From: Deltaproteobacteria bacterium
Lineage (GTDB): Bacteria > Desulfobacterota > Binatia > UBA9968
DNA: 8,032 nt
Direction: 5' to 3'
Assembly: GCA_021323355.1 (NCBI GenBank)
Contig: JAJONK010000108.1
Coordinates: 1-8,032 of the forward strand
Of the stretch, positions 1 through 5,933 are shown piece after piece. Position 1 is the stretch's first letter. The number at the start of each line of letters is the position of its first letter. Under the pieces are notes generated by a model. The model did not search any database and was not told the origin of the DNA. It saw only the letters and a list, made by a program, of their open reading frames with translations. A program made the position numbers and the translations under genes.

Positions 1-1403
1 CCCGGCTCGTACGGCCGCGTATCGCGTGCAAGATCGATTCTATTCAACACCTCGTCGGGCGCTTGTGCTTCCTTGGGAAAATGGTACGGCGGCAGCGGCT
101 TGGTCGCGTCGAAGATCAATTTGGTTTCCATGGGACCCTTCTCCATCCGGTTGAAGCCGTACGCCGTCGGATTGAGATGCGAGCCGATGATATTGGGGAT
201 GATCACCAGATCACGGTCCGCTTGAAAGCGCATAGCTAGCGCCCAGAGCACTTGGGTTTCATTGAACACATCTACGTCATCGTCGACCACGATCACATGT
301 TTGATGTTTGGATCGGTGACCAGGGCTCCGAGCGCGGCCTGTTTCGGTTCGCCTTCGGCTCTCTTCTTAACCGAGATGTAACAATGCGAGCGGGCGGCGC
401 CGGAGATCGGCATGTTAACCCCGGTCGTGCTCGGCACGACTTCTTGAATGCGCTTGAGCAAGCTGCCCAATCTTGGCGCAGCGCCGATGATGTTGTGCTC
501 GAAGTGGGCGCTATGAATGCATTGATAGATCGGATTCTTCCGCATCGTGATCGCCGTGACTTCGATGTAGGGCTGCTCGCCTTCTTTGTAGTAGTAATGC
601 GGCCACTCGCCGAAGGGGCCTTCGTAGTGGCGCTTTTTCGGCGGCACGATTCCTTCGATAATGATCTCGGCGCGGGCCGGCACCATTAAGTTCACCGTCT
701 CGGCCTTGACGACTTCCAAGGGTTCGCCCAAAAATGAGCCCGCAATCTCCAATTCCGAGCCGACGCCGGCTTGCTTGCTGACCGCGGCCATATTCAATGC
801 CGGATGATGGCCGATGGCGAGAGCGACTTCCATCGGTTCGTTATGATCTTCGTATTCGGCGCGGACATAATTAGCGTGATTGGCGGGGTTGACCATCAGG
901 CCGAGCTGTCTTTTGCCCTGCTTCTGGTGTCGATAGATGCCGACGTTTACTGCGCCTGTGCCGCGCTCTTTGCAGATCATCGCGGCGGCGTTGACATAGG
1001 CGCCGGCGTCGCCTTCATTGAGGGTGAGGACCGGTAAAAGATCGAGATCGGCAGCGTCGCCTTTAAGAATCACTTCTTTGCAGGGCGCGTCTCTGGCTGA
1101 AATCTCTTTGACCGGAACCGGATTGTGCTCGCGATGGGCCAGATCCTTGACCATCTGCGGCACCGAAGGCGAACCCAATGACAATGCCAACCGCTCGTAA
1201 GTGGCGCCGAGATTGATCACCAAGGGGATCTTCGAGCCTTTGATCTTTTTGAAAAAAACCAGTGGAAATTCATTTTTTCGTTCGAACTTCTCGACGATCG
1301 CGCTGGCTTCGTACTGCGGGTCGGTCTCTTTATCGACGACCACCACGTCTTTGGGCCGCCTTTCCAACAACTCATCTAAATAACTGCGAAAATCTTTGGG
1401 CAT
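1..1403 (-). CDS. UbiD-family prenyl-FMN-dependent decarboxylase (copy 1), C-terminus outside window
   Basis: The minus-strand frame is open from ATG at 1403 down to base 1, giving 467 residues with no stop, so the C-terminus is missing. It reads as a UbiD-family (de)carboxylase, a cytoplasmic enzyme using prenylated FMN and a divalent metal on aromatic or alpha,beta-unsaturated acids. The prFMN/metal motif N-V-G-I-Y-R gives N153 and R158. The acid pair E261-G-P-F-G-E266 follows 103 residues after the Arg, matching the Arg173/Glu277/Glu282 triad of fungal Fdc1. A P-A-R-A-E metal-ligand segment and a V-V-D-D-D-V-D-V-F segment near the C-terminal domain are also present. The start is supported by GGAGGTGA six bases upstream. 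It is divergent from the LLM gene and clearly different in sequence from the second UbiD protein at 2840-4186. The substrate is unknown. Ubiquinone-pathway UbiD is possible but less likely given the catabolic neighbours. Confidence 0.93.
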   Translation of the reverse strand, partial: MPKDFRSYLDELLERRPKDVVVVDKETDPQYEASAIVEKFERKNEFPLVFFKKIKGSKIPLVINLGATYERLALSLGSPSVPQMVKDLAHREHNPVPVKEISARDAPCKEVILKGDAADLDLLPVLTLNEGDAGAYVNAAAMICKERGTGAVNVGIYRHQKQGKRQLGLMVNPANHANYVRAEYEDHNEPMEVALAIGHHPALNMAAVSKQAGVGSELEIAGSFLGEPLEVVKAETVNLMVPARAEIIIEGIVPPKKRHYEGPFGEWPHYYYKEGEQPYIEVTAITMRKNPIYQCIHSAHFEHNIIGAAPRLGSLLKRIQEVVPSTTGVNMPISGAARSHCYISVKKRAEGEPKQAALGALVTDPNIKHVIVVDDDVDVFNETQVLWALAMRFQADRDLVIIPNIIGSHLNPTAYGFNRMEKGPMETKLIFDATKPLPPYHFPKEAQAPDEVLNRIDLARDTRPYEP

Positions 1404-1409
1404 TTTGAC

Positions 1410-1417
1410 TCACCTCC
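1410..1417 (-). promoter_or_regulatory. Shine-Dalgarno site of UbiD copy 1
   Basis: On the minus strand GGAGGTGA lies six bases before ATG 1403. It is a near-perfect anti-16S match and fixes the start of the minus-strand UbiD gene. Confidence 0.75.
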
Positions 1418-1480
1418 GGCTCGGGTTTGGATCACATTGCGCCTAGGGACAAGGTGTCGCCAGGCTGATGCACTATGCTA

Positions 1481-1498
1481 TGCGCGCAATCGCGCGCA
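1481..1498. repeat. Perfect GC-rich hairpin in the divergent gap
   Basis: TGCGCGC, a four-base loop AATC, then GCGCGCA makes a perfect 7-bp stem. It lies about 78 bases upstream of the UbiD start and about 200 bases upstream of the LLM start. No T-run follows on either strand, so an ordinary intrinsic terminator is unlikely. It may be an operator or a 5' leader stem, but nothing in the sequence decides this. Confidence 0.5.
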
Positions 1499-1528
1499 GC
1501 TGTCAAGCCGCGTACTGATTCAGATTGG

Positions 1529-1601
1529 AAAGATCTCTCACTTCTTTCGAGATGACAAATCGCTTAGTTAATTGTCATTCCGAGCGGAGCCAGGAATCTT
1601 T
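1529..1601. repeat. Dispersed imperfect inverted repeat, copy A (TGTCATTCCGAGCG type)
   Basis: The left arm (1529-1558) reverse-complemented matches the right arm (1572-1601) at 21 of 30 positions, with a 13-base spacer. Both arms carry TTGTCAT at the inner end and ATCTTT at the outer end. The right arm shares the TGTCAT...AGGAATCT core with copy B at 2750-2820. It is non-coding and MITE-like or REP-like in layout, but no target-site duplication was seen. Confidence 0.7.
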
Positions 1602-1701
1602 CTTAAGACTCCTGGCGTATTCAAAATGAACCACTACTTAAGCCGCACCTTGCTTGACAGCTCGGAGGCGTTCTTCTAACAGTGGACGGGGAAAAACAAG
1701 G

Positions 1702-2685
1702 ATGCAAAAGCTGCCGGTGAAATGGGGCATTAGCCTGCCGAATCGTGGCGCGCTGTTTGGCCTCACCGATGTGGATGCGCTGATCGGAACAGCCAAGGCT
1801 GCCGAGCAATCCGGAGTTTTCGAATCGGTGTGGTTCGGAGATAGTTTGATTCACAAGCCGCGCTTGGAAGCGATCACGATGCTGGCGGCGGTTGCCACCC
1901 ACACCAATAGAGTACGGCTCGGGACGATCTGCATGGCGTCTTTCCCGGTGCGCCATCCGGTCTTACTCGCGATTCAATGGGCGTCGCTCGATCAGATCTC
2001 TCAGGGACGAGCGTTGCTCGGCGTCTGTATCGGCGGCGGGCATGAAGGCGAGCTCAGAGCTTTCGGTGTCAAGCGCGAAGAGCGCGTTGGACGCATGAAA
2101 GAGGGCATTCAATTGCTCCGTCAAATTTGGAGTGACAAAGAGGTCGTGCACAAGGGCAAATATTACACGCTCGAAGGCTACAACATCGTGCCGAAACCGG
2201 TGCAGAAGCCGCCGCCGATTTGGATCGCCGTGAGTCCCGAGCGCGAGCAAGTCGGCGACAAAGTCGTCGATGGAGCGATGCGCCGAGTCGGCGCGCTGGC
2301 CGACGGCTACATTACCATGGGAGTGACGGCGCAAGAGCTTGGCAAACGGTTAAGAATCATCGAGGAAACCGCCAATGAGATCGGCAAAGACTTATCAAAC
2401 TTCGAAGTAGCCATTCATGGCATGGTCAACGTCAACGACGACAAACAATCAGCCTACGCTCAGGCGAAGGACTACTTCAATCATTATTACGGCCCCACCT
2501 ATCCGCCGGAAAGCTTGATCAAGGTCTGGCTTGCGCACGGACCGCCGAAAGACTGCGCACGACTGATTCAAGAATGGATCGACATGGGCATCACTACGCC
2601 GGTGCTGCGATTTACCGCCAAGGATCAACTTGAGCAGGTGAGAAGATTTATTGACGAAGTGCTGCCGCTGTTGCGGTTGAATTGA
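1702..2685 (+). CDS. LLM class (luciferase-like) flavin-dependent oxidoreductase
   Basis: A 327-residue protein of the bacterial luciferase-like superfamily, a TIM-barrel fold using FMN or F420; which of the two cannot be read from the sequence. The N-terminus W-G-I-S-L-P-N is a typical first barrel strand. It is followed by the E-S-V-W-F-G-D-S segment and a G102-R-A-L-L-G-V-C-I-G-G-G113 loop, the usual phosphate-side signature. An E-x-A-F-G-V segment with R-x-x-R-M-K-E-G follows, then P164-K-P-V-Q-K-P-P-P-I-W. Length is normal for the family (about 300-350). I chose ATG 1702 over the in-frame TTG at 1654 because the family start is close to the first strand and the extra 16 residues are a basic, low-similarity tail. 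The ribosome binding site is weak (GGGG about ten bases upstream). It probably oxidises a small organic substrate of the same pathway as its UbiD and Mo-hydroxylase neighbours. Confidence 0.9.
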   Translation: MQKLPVKWGISLPNRGALFGLTDVDALIGTAKAAEQSGVFESVWFGDSLIHKPRLEAITMLAAVATHTNRVRLGTICMASFPVRHPVLLAIQWASLDQISQGRALLGVCIGGGHEGELRAFGVKREERVGRMKEGIQLLRQIWSDKEVVHKGKYYTLEGYNIVPKPVQKPPPIWIAVSPEREQVGDKVVDGAMRRVGALADGYITMGVTAQELGKRLRIIEETANEIGKDLSNFEVAIHGMVNVNDDKQSAYAQAKDYFNHYYGPTYPPESLIKVWLAHGPPKDCARLIQEWIDMGITTPVLRFTAKDQLEQVRRFIDEVLPLLRLN

Positions 2686-2839
2686 TGCCTGTGCCGCTGA
2701 TAAAAGAAGCACAGTGAGGATCCAACGCGTTATCCATGGAAATCGGCGAACGAGATTCTTCGCTTCCCCAGGATGACAAACCGTCGAGGTGTCATCCTGA
2801 ACGCAGTGAAGGAATCTCGTCTAATTTTAGGACGAGGCC
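2686..2839. other. Intergenic gap between LLM and second UbiD gene
   Basis: This 154-base gap has no gene. Most of its second half is the inverted repeat at 2750-2820. A purine-rich AGGACGAGG (2829-2837) directly before ATG 2840 serves as the ribosome binding site of the next gene. Confidence 0.55.
2750..2820. repeat. Dispersed inverted repeat, copy B (TGTCATCCTG type)
   Basis: The left arm (2750-2778) and right arm (2790-2820) are reverse complements with perfect ends: ten bases TGTCATCCTG at the loop side and nine bases GAATCTCGT at the outer side. The middle carries mismatches and a two-base gap. The loop is 11 bases. It is the same family as copy A upstream of the LLM gene, so this repeat flanks that gene on both sides. 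The folded RNA would be a long hairpin between the LLM and UbiD genes and could affect read-through. No T-run follows it. Confidence 0.75.
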
Positions 2840-4186
2840 ATGTTTGAAGATCTGCGAGGCTTTTTAACTCATCTCGAAAGTCAAAAACAATTATTGCGCA
2901 TCAAGGAGGAGGTCGGCGTCAAATACGAGATTGCCGCAGGCATGCGCAAGACTTCCGACATCGAAGGACCGGCGTTGCTATTTGAAAACGTAAGAGGCTA
3001 TCCCGGCTGGCGCGTGTTGGGCGGACTGTTCGCAACCAGAAAACTAGTGGCCCTCGGACTCGGCGTGCCGCAAGAGCAGATGCTCGAGCGCTACATGACT
3101 CTGGAAGACAAGCACATCCCCCCTGAGATTGTTTCGAATGCTCCGTGCAAAGAGATCAAGTGGACCGGTGACCAGGTCGATTTGTCCAAGCTGCCGATCG
3201 TCACCCACGCGAGCAAGGATTGCGGTCCGTATGTCACCATCGGCGTGCAGGTCGGCAAGAATCCCGACACCGGTATACGCAATTTGTCGGTTCATCGCAT
3301 GCTGGTGCTCGGCAAGGACCGGCTCTCGCTTTGGGCGCCGGCCGACCATCACTTGGGCCGCATGATTCTGATGGCCGAAGAGAAGAAGAAAGGTTTGGAA
3401 GTTGCCACCGCTGTCGGCGTCGATCCCGCCATTGTGGTCGGCTCGCAGGCTCGAGTGCCGTTCGGCATAGACGAGTTTCATATTGCCGGAGCGTTGCGCG
3501 GAGCGCCGGTGAAGTTGACGAAGTGCGAAGCCATCGACGTCGAGGTGCCGGCCTATGCCGAAGTCGTGATCGAGGGCGTGACCATTCCCGGTGAGCGCGT
3601 CGCCGATGGACCGTACGGTGAGTATCCCGGCTGCTACAGCGAAGCCAAGCAGGCTCCGGTTCTCAAAGTCACAGCGATCACGATGCGCAATAATCCGATC
3701 TGGCAGACGGCGCTTACCGGCATGCCGGTGACAGAAAATCATACCCTGATCGAATACGGCAACGCCGCGGTGGTGTATCGCGAAGTGAAAAAGATCGTGC
3801 CGGAAGTGCTCGGTGTCAATATGACGCCCGGCGGGACATTCCGCCATCACGTGGTGGTGTCGATTAAAAAGCGCGCCGAGAACGAAGGGCGCAACGTTAT
3901 TCTAGCGCTTCTTTCAATGGGCATCGGCCTCAAGCAGGTGATTGTTGTCGACGATGACATCGATCCCTTTGATCCGATGCAGGTAGATTGGGCGATGGCG
4001 ACCCGTTTTCAGGCCGACAAAGACGCCATCATCATCCCAAACATTGCATGCTCCACCTTGGACCCCTCTTGTCCCGAGGCGCGCGTTACCGCCGGTTTGG
4101 GGATCGACGCCACTGCGCCGATGAAAGACCACTGGCGCTTCGAAAAAGTCGAGATCCCCGGCGTCGACAAGGTGAAATATATCTAG
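2840..4186 (+). CDS. UbiD-family prenyl-FMN-dependent decarboxylase (copy 2), complete
   Basis: A 448-residue UbiD-family protein of normal length. The prFMN/metal motif N-L-S-V-H-R gives N148 and R153. A-D-H-H-L-G-R follows as the next cofactor and metal segment, then P-A-Y-A-E-V-V-I-E-G, which carries the family's metal-ligand Glu. The acid pair reads D256-G-P-Y-G-E261, so the first acid is Asp where copy 1 and Fdc1 have Glu, while the proton-donor Glu is kept. The C-terminal domain has V-V-D-D-D-I-D-P-F and ends at a clean TAG stop. AGGACGAGG precedes the ATG. It lies upstream of the Mo-hydroxylase genes on the same strand, which suggests decarboxylation (or carboxylation) of the same substrate series. 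The prFMN must be supplied by a UbiX protein not encoded here. The family assignment is firm and the substrate is open. Confidence 0.95.
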   Translation: MFEDLRGFLTHLESQKQLLRIKEEVGVKYEIAAGMRKTSDIEGPALLFENVRGYPGWRVLGGLFATRKLVALGLGVPQEQMLERYMTLEDKHIPPEIVSNAPCKEIKWTGDQVDLSKLPIVTHASKDCGPYVTIGVQVGKNPDTGIRNLSVHRMLVLGKDRLSLWAPADHHLGRMILMAEEKKKGLEVATAVGVDPAIVVGSQARVPFGIDEFHIAGALRGAPVKLTKCEAIDVEVPAYAEVVIEGVTIPGERVADGPYGEYPGCYSEAKQAPVLKVTAITMRNNPIWQTALTGMPVTENHTLIEYGNAAVVYREVKKIVPEVLGVNMTPGGTFRHHVVVSIKKRAENEGRNVILALLSMGIGLKQVIVVDDDIDPFDPMQVDWAMATRFQADKDAIIIPNIACSTLDPSCPEARVTAGLGIDATAPMKDHWRFEKVEIPGVDKVKYI

Positions 4187-4189
4187 AGA

Positions 4190-4262
4190 GTTCAACGTTC
4201 AAAAGTTTAAGGTTCAATGTCTGATTCGGATATCTTTGAACCTTGAACCTGGAACCTTGAAC
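4190..4262. repeat. TTGAACC-type inverted repeat between UbiD and the FAD subunit gene
   Basis: The left arm (4190-4217) and right arm (4236-4262) are built of near-heptad GTTCAAG/TTGAACC units and are reverse complements. The innermost nine bases (TTGAACCTT) and the outermost TTGAAC match exactly, with imperfect pairing between and an 18-base loop. It fills nearly all of the 92-base gap, starting four bases after the UbiD stop and ending 16 bases before the FAD subunit start. It is AT-richer than its surroundings. It is probably a dispersed repeat; a role in attenuation or mRNA processing is possible but not shown. A similar stretch lies inside the Mo-subunit gene near 7251-7271. Confidence 0.7.
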
Positions 4263-4278
4263 GAGAACGAAGTGAACC

Positions 4279-5148
4279 GTGAAGAACTTCGACTATCTCG
4301 AACCGACGTCAATTGCTGAGGCTTGCGCTCTACTCAAGCAGCATGCCGGCGAAGCCAAAGTTTTTGCCGGCGGCGCGCATGTCACGATTCTGATGAAGCA
4401 GGGGCTCTATCAGCCCAAAGCCTTAGTCAATATCAAAAAGATTCTTGAGCTGAAGAATATCTCGTTCGACAGTACCGAAGGGTTGAATATCGGCGCTCTG
4501 GTGACGCATCGTGAAATTGAAACTTCCTCACTCGTCAAAGAAAAACTTCCAGTGCTCTCGGAAGCGGAAAGAGAAATCGCAAATATTCGTGTGCGTAATA
4601 TGGGAACGGTCGGAGGTAATCTCGCTTCAGGCGAACCGCTGACCGATCTATCACAAATTTTTATTGCGCTGGACGGTAAGTTAAACGTTGCCGGCCCATC
4701 GGGGCAGCGCACGATTCTGATCGAGGAGCTATTCCTCGATTTTTATACGACCAGTTTGGCGGAAGATGAAATTATCACACAAGTCGTGCTCCCGCCACCA
4801 CCACCGGGCTCCGGCATCGACTACATCCGATTCTCCAGCAGCTCTGCGGTCGACAAACCTTCAGCCGGTGTGGCAGTACGAGTGACATTGGACAAAGAAG
4901 CCGTTCAAGTTGCGCGGATCGTGCTCGGCTGTGTCGGCCCGACACCGGTTAGGGCAAAAAAGGCCGAGGCCCTTGTCATCGGCAAAATATTGAACGCTGA
5001 TCTTATCAGGGAGGCGGCCGCTCTGGCGTCGCAAGAGTGCAGTCCGATCGGTGACCTGCGCGGCTCCGAAGAATACAAACGAGCGATCGTCATGACGCTG
5101 GTGAGGCGGGCGGCAGACGCGGCTTACAGGAAAGCTCTCAGCGAATAA
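4279..5148 (+). CDS. Xanthine dehydrogenase-family FAD-binding subunit (CoxM/medium subunit type)
   Basis: A 289-residue FAD subunit of a trimeric molybdenum hydroxylase. It passes electrons from the 2Fe-2S subunit to the acceptor. The N-terminus M-K-N-F-D-Y-L-E-P-T-S is typical of the family and fixes a GTG start at 4279; the ribosome binding site is weak. The first FAD loop reads A30-G-G-A-H-V, where relatives usually have AGG followed by T-D-L or H-S-L. The second FAD motif is I-R-N-like, then T110-V-G-G-N114, followed by the P-L-T-D segment. The C-terminal CO dehydrogenase flavoprotein domain carries the D-K-P-S-A-G-V-A-V strand. There is no cysteine-rich 4Fe-4S insertion, which argues against the beta subunit of 4-hydroxybenzoyl-CoA reductase. 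A five-proline run (near residues 172-176) sits in the linker and is encoded by CCA/CCG repeats. It is the first gene of an M-S-L set with the next two genes. Confidence 0.93.
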   Translation: MKNFDYLEPTSIAEACALLKQHAGEAKVFAGGAHVTILMKQGLYQPKALVNIKKILELKNISFDSTEGLNIGALVTHREIETSSLVKEKLPVLSEAEREIANIRVRNMGTVGGNLASGEPLTDLSQIFIALDGKLNVAGPSGQRTILIEELFLDFYTTSLAEDEIITQVVLPPPPPGSGIDYIRFSSSSAVDKPSAGVAVRVTLDKEAVQVARIVLGCVGPTPVRAKKAEALVIGKILNADLIREAAALASQECSPIGDLRGSEEYKRAIVMTLVRRAADAAYRKALSE

Positions 5149-5302
5149 TCGCCAGGAAAGACCTGAGCATTCACCAGCCCAGGATGAATTTGTGACAAGT
5201 CCGTATTCGTTTCTGTTAGTCGGGAAAGGTTAGGATAGGGGTGAGTTCCGAGTGGAGATAAACTATTCCCGTGCGCAGCGGTTTTAACAGCGCGGAAGCA
5301 TA
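5149..5302. other. Intergenic gap inside the Mo-hydroxylase gene set
   Basis: These 154 bases separate the FAD and 2Fe-2S subunit genes. I see no convincing ORF, promoter pair or terminator. GGAAG at 5294-5298, four bases before ATG 5303, is the likely ribosome binding site of the next gene. The length is unusual for genes of one complex, which commonly overlap or nearly touch. Confidence 0.5.
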
Positions 5303-5776
5303 ATGAATCGCAAGACGATTTCAATAAATGTTAACGGCGTCGAGCGCAGCGTCGAAGTTGAAGCGCGCACCACGCTGCTCGATTTAGTGCGCGATCAATT
5401 CGGATTGACCGGAGCCAAACTCGGCTGCGATATCCAGGTGTGCGGCGCTTGCACGTTGCTCGTCAACGGCAAACCGGTAAGCGCGTGCTCTGTTCTGGCT
5501 GTCGACGCCGACGGCTGCGAGGTCGTGACCATCGAAGGATTGGGCAGCAATGGTAAGCTCGATCCGATCCAAGAAGCTTTTATGGAGTTTGGCGCTTTAC
5601 AGTGCGGCTATTGTACGTCGGGGTTCATCTTGACTGTGAAAGCCTTGCTGGAGGAATGTCCTAGGCCATCCGATGAGCAAATTCGAAACTATTTGGCCGG
5701 CAACTTTTGCCGCTGCGGCTGTTATCAGGAGATTATCCAAGCGGTCAAGAACGTGGCAAGCCTGAGCCGCGGATAA
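5303..5776 (+). CDS. Xanthine dehydrogenase-family 2Fe-2S subunit (CoxS/small subunit type)
   Basis: A 157-residue iron-sulfur subunit with both clusters intact. The N-terminal plant-ferredoxin-type domain has C42, C47, C50 and C62 (C-x4-C-G-A-C, then x11-C). The C-terminal all-helical domain has Q100-C101-G-Y-C104 and C136-R-C138. The Gln before C101 is the conserved residue that contacts the molybdopterin in the family. Length and spacing match CoxS, QorA-type and hydroxybenzoyl-CoA reductase small subunits. After C-R-C this protein reads G-C-Y rather than the common T-G-Y, giving an extra Cys at 140. It transfers electrons from the Mo centre to the FAD subunit encoded upstream. The start is ATG 5303, supported by the family's beta-strand-first N-terminus. 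Confidence 0.96.
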   Translation: MNRKTISINVNGVERSVEVEARTTLLDLVRDQFGLTGAKLGCDIQVCGACTLLVNGKPVSACSVLAVDADGCEVVTIEGLGSNGKLDPIQEAFMEFGALQCGYCTSGFILTVKALLEECPRPSDEQIRNYLAGNFCRCGCYQEIIQAVKNVASLSRG

Positions 5777-5912
5777 GCCCGCTGCGGCGTTGCCGCCTTA
5801 GGCTCGCATCCTCAACTTCTGCTCGTGTACGCTGCGGTGCGATCCTGCGCTGCGCCTTGCAATCGCCGCGTTCTTGACGACCAGGTAATCGAAAGTGCGA
5901 GCTTAGATAGGA
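5777..5912. repeat. GC-rich intergenic stretch with repeated CGCTGCG words, possible dispersed repeat
   Basis: This gap between the 2Fe-2S and Mo subunit genes contains CGCTGCGG at 5780-5787 and again at 5830-5837, with the related GCGCTGCGCC at 5847-5856. A short hairpin GCGGC-GTT-GCCGC lies at 5784-5796, directly after the stop codon and without a T-run. GAGCC at the end of the small subunit gene can also pair with GGCTC at 5801-5805. The texture looks like a structured dispersed repeat rather than a promoter region, but only one copy is in the window. Confidence 0.4.
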
Positions 5913-5917
5913 GTGAT

Positions 5918-5924
5918 GGAAGGA
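5918..5924 (+). promoter_or_regulatory. Ribosome binding site deciding the Mo-subunit start
   Basis: GGAAGGA lies nine bases before ATG 5934. In-frame GTG 5913 and ATG 5916 are alternatives with a TAGGAG just overlapping them, which is too close to work well for either. The family N-terminus (I-G-K-S-x-x-R-x-D) fits the 5934 start better. Confidence 0.5.
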
Positions 5925-5933
5925 TCTTATTCG

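Larger units (their letters stand above)
1404..1701. other. Divergent intergenic region without a gene
   Basis: This 298-base gap separates the divergent UbiD and LLM genes, so both promoters should lie here. I found no convincing -35/-10 pair. It contains the UbiD ribosome binding site, a perfect 7-bp hairpin (1481-1498) and a dispersed inverted repeat (1529-1601). The frame of the LLM gene extends upstream to a TTG at 1654, but no ribosome binding site precedes that codon and the extra residues look unlike the family. Confidence 0.6.

Noticed and set aside
252..1383. Several plus-strand open frames over the first 1.4 kb
   Set aside because: All lie opposite the continuous minus-strand UbiD frame, which carries the N-V-G-I-Y-R and E-G-P-F-G-E motifs. 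The plus-strand products have no recognisable domain.
1654..1701. Upstream TTG start for the LLM protein
   Set aside because: No ribosome binding site precedes it, and the extra 16 residues are basic and unlike the family, whose N-terminus lies at the first barrel strand.
1529..2820. CRISPR array or transposon ends
   Set aside because: There are only two hairpin copies more than 1 kb apart, no regularly spaced direct repeats, no transposase gene and no visible target-site duplications.
3044..3850. 268-codon open frame on the minus strand inside the second UbiD gene
   Set aside because: It is antisense to a well-recognised UbiD protein with intact motifs and shows no family resemblance or ribosome binding site. 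High-GC coding DNA often leaves such shadow frames open.
5190..5200. TTGTGACAA palindrome as a CRP/FNR-type operator
   Set aside because: It is only a nine-base symmetry, lacks the second half-site at the right spacing, and no matching promoter elements were found.
4279..5776. 4-hydroxybenzoyl-CoA reductase
   Set aside because: The FAD subunit has no cysteine-rich 4Fe-4S insertion, which the reductase beta subunit carries.
5784..5796. Rho-independent terminator after the 2Fe-2S subunit gene
   Set aside because: The stem is only five base pairs and is followed by no T-run. The next gene belongs to the same enzyme, so termination here would make little sense.
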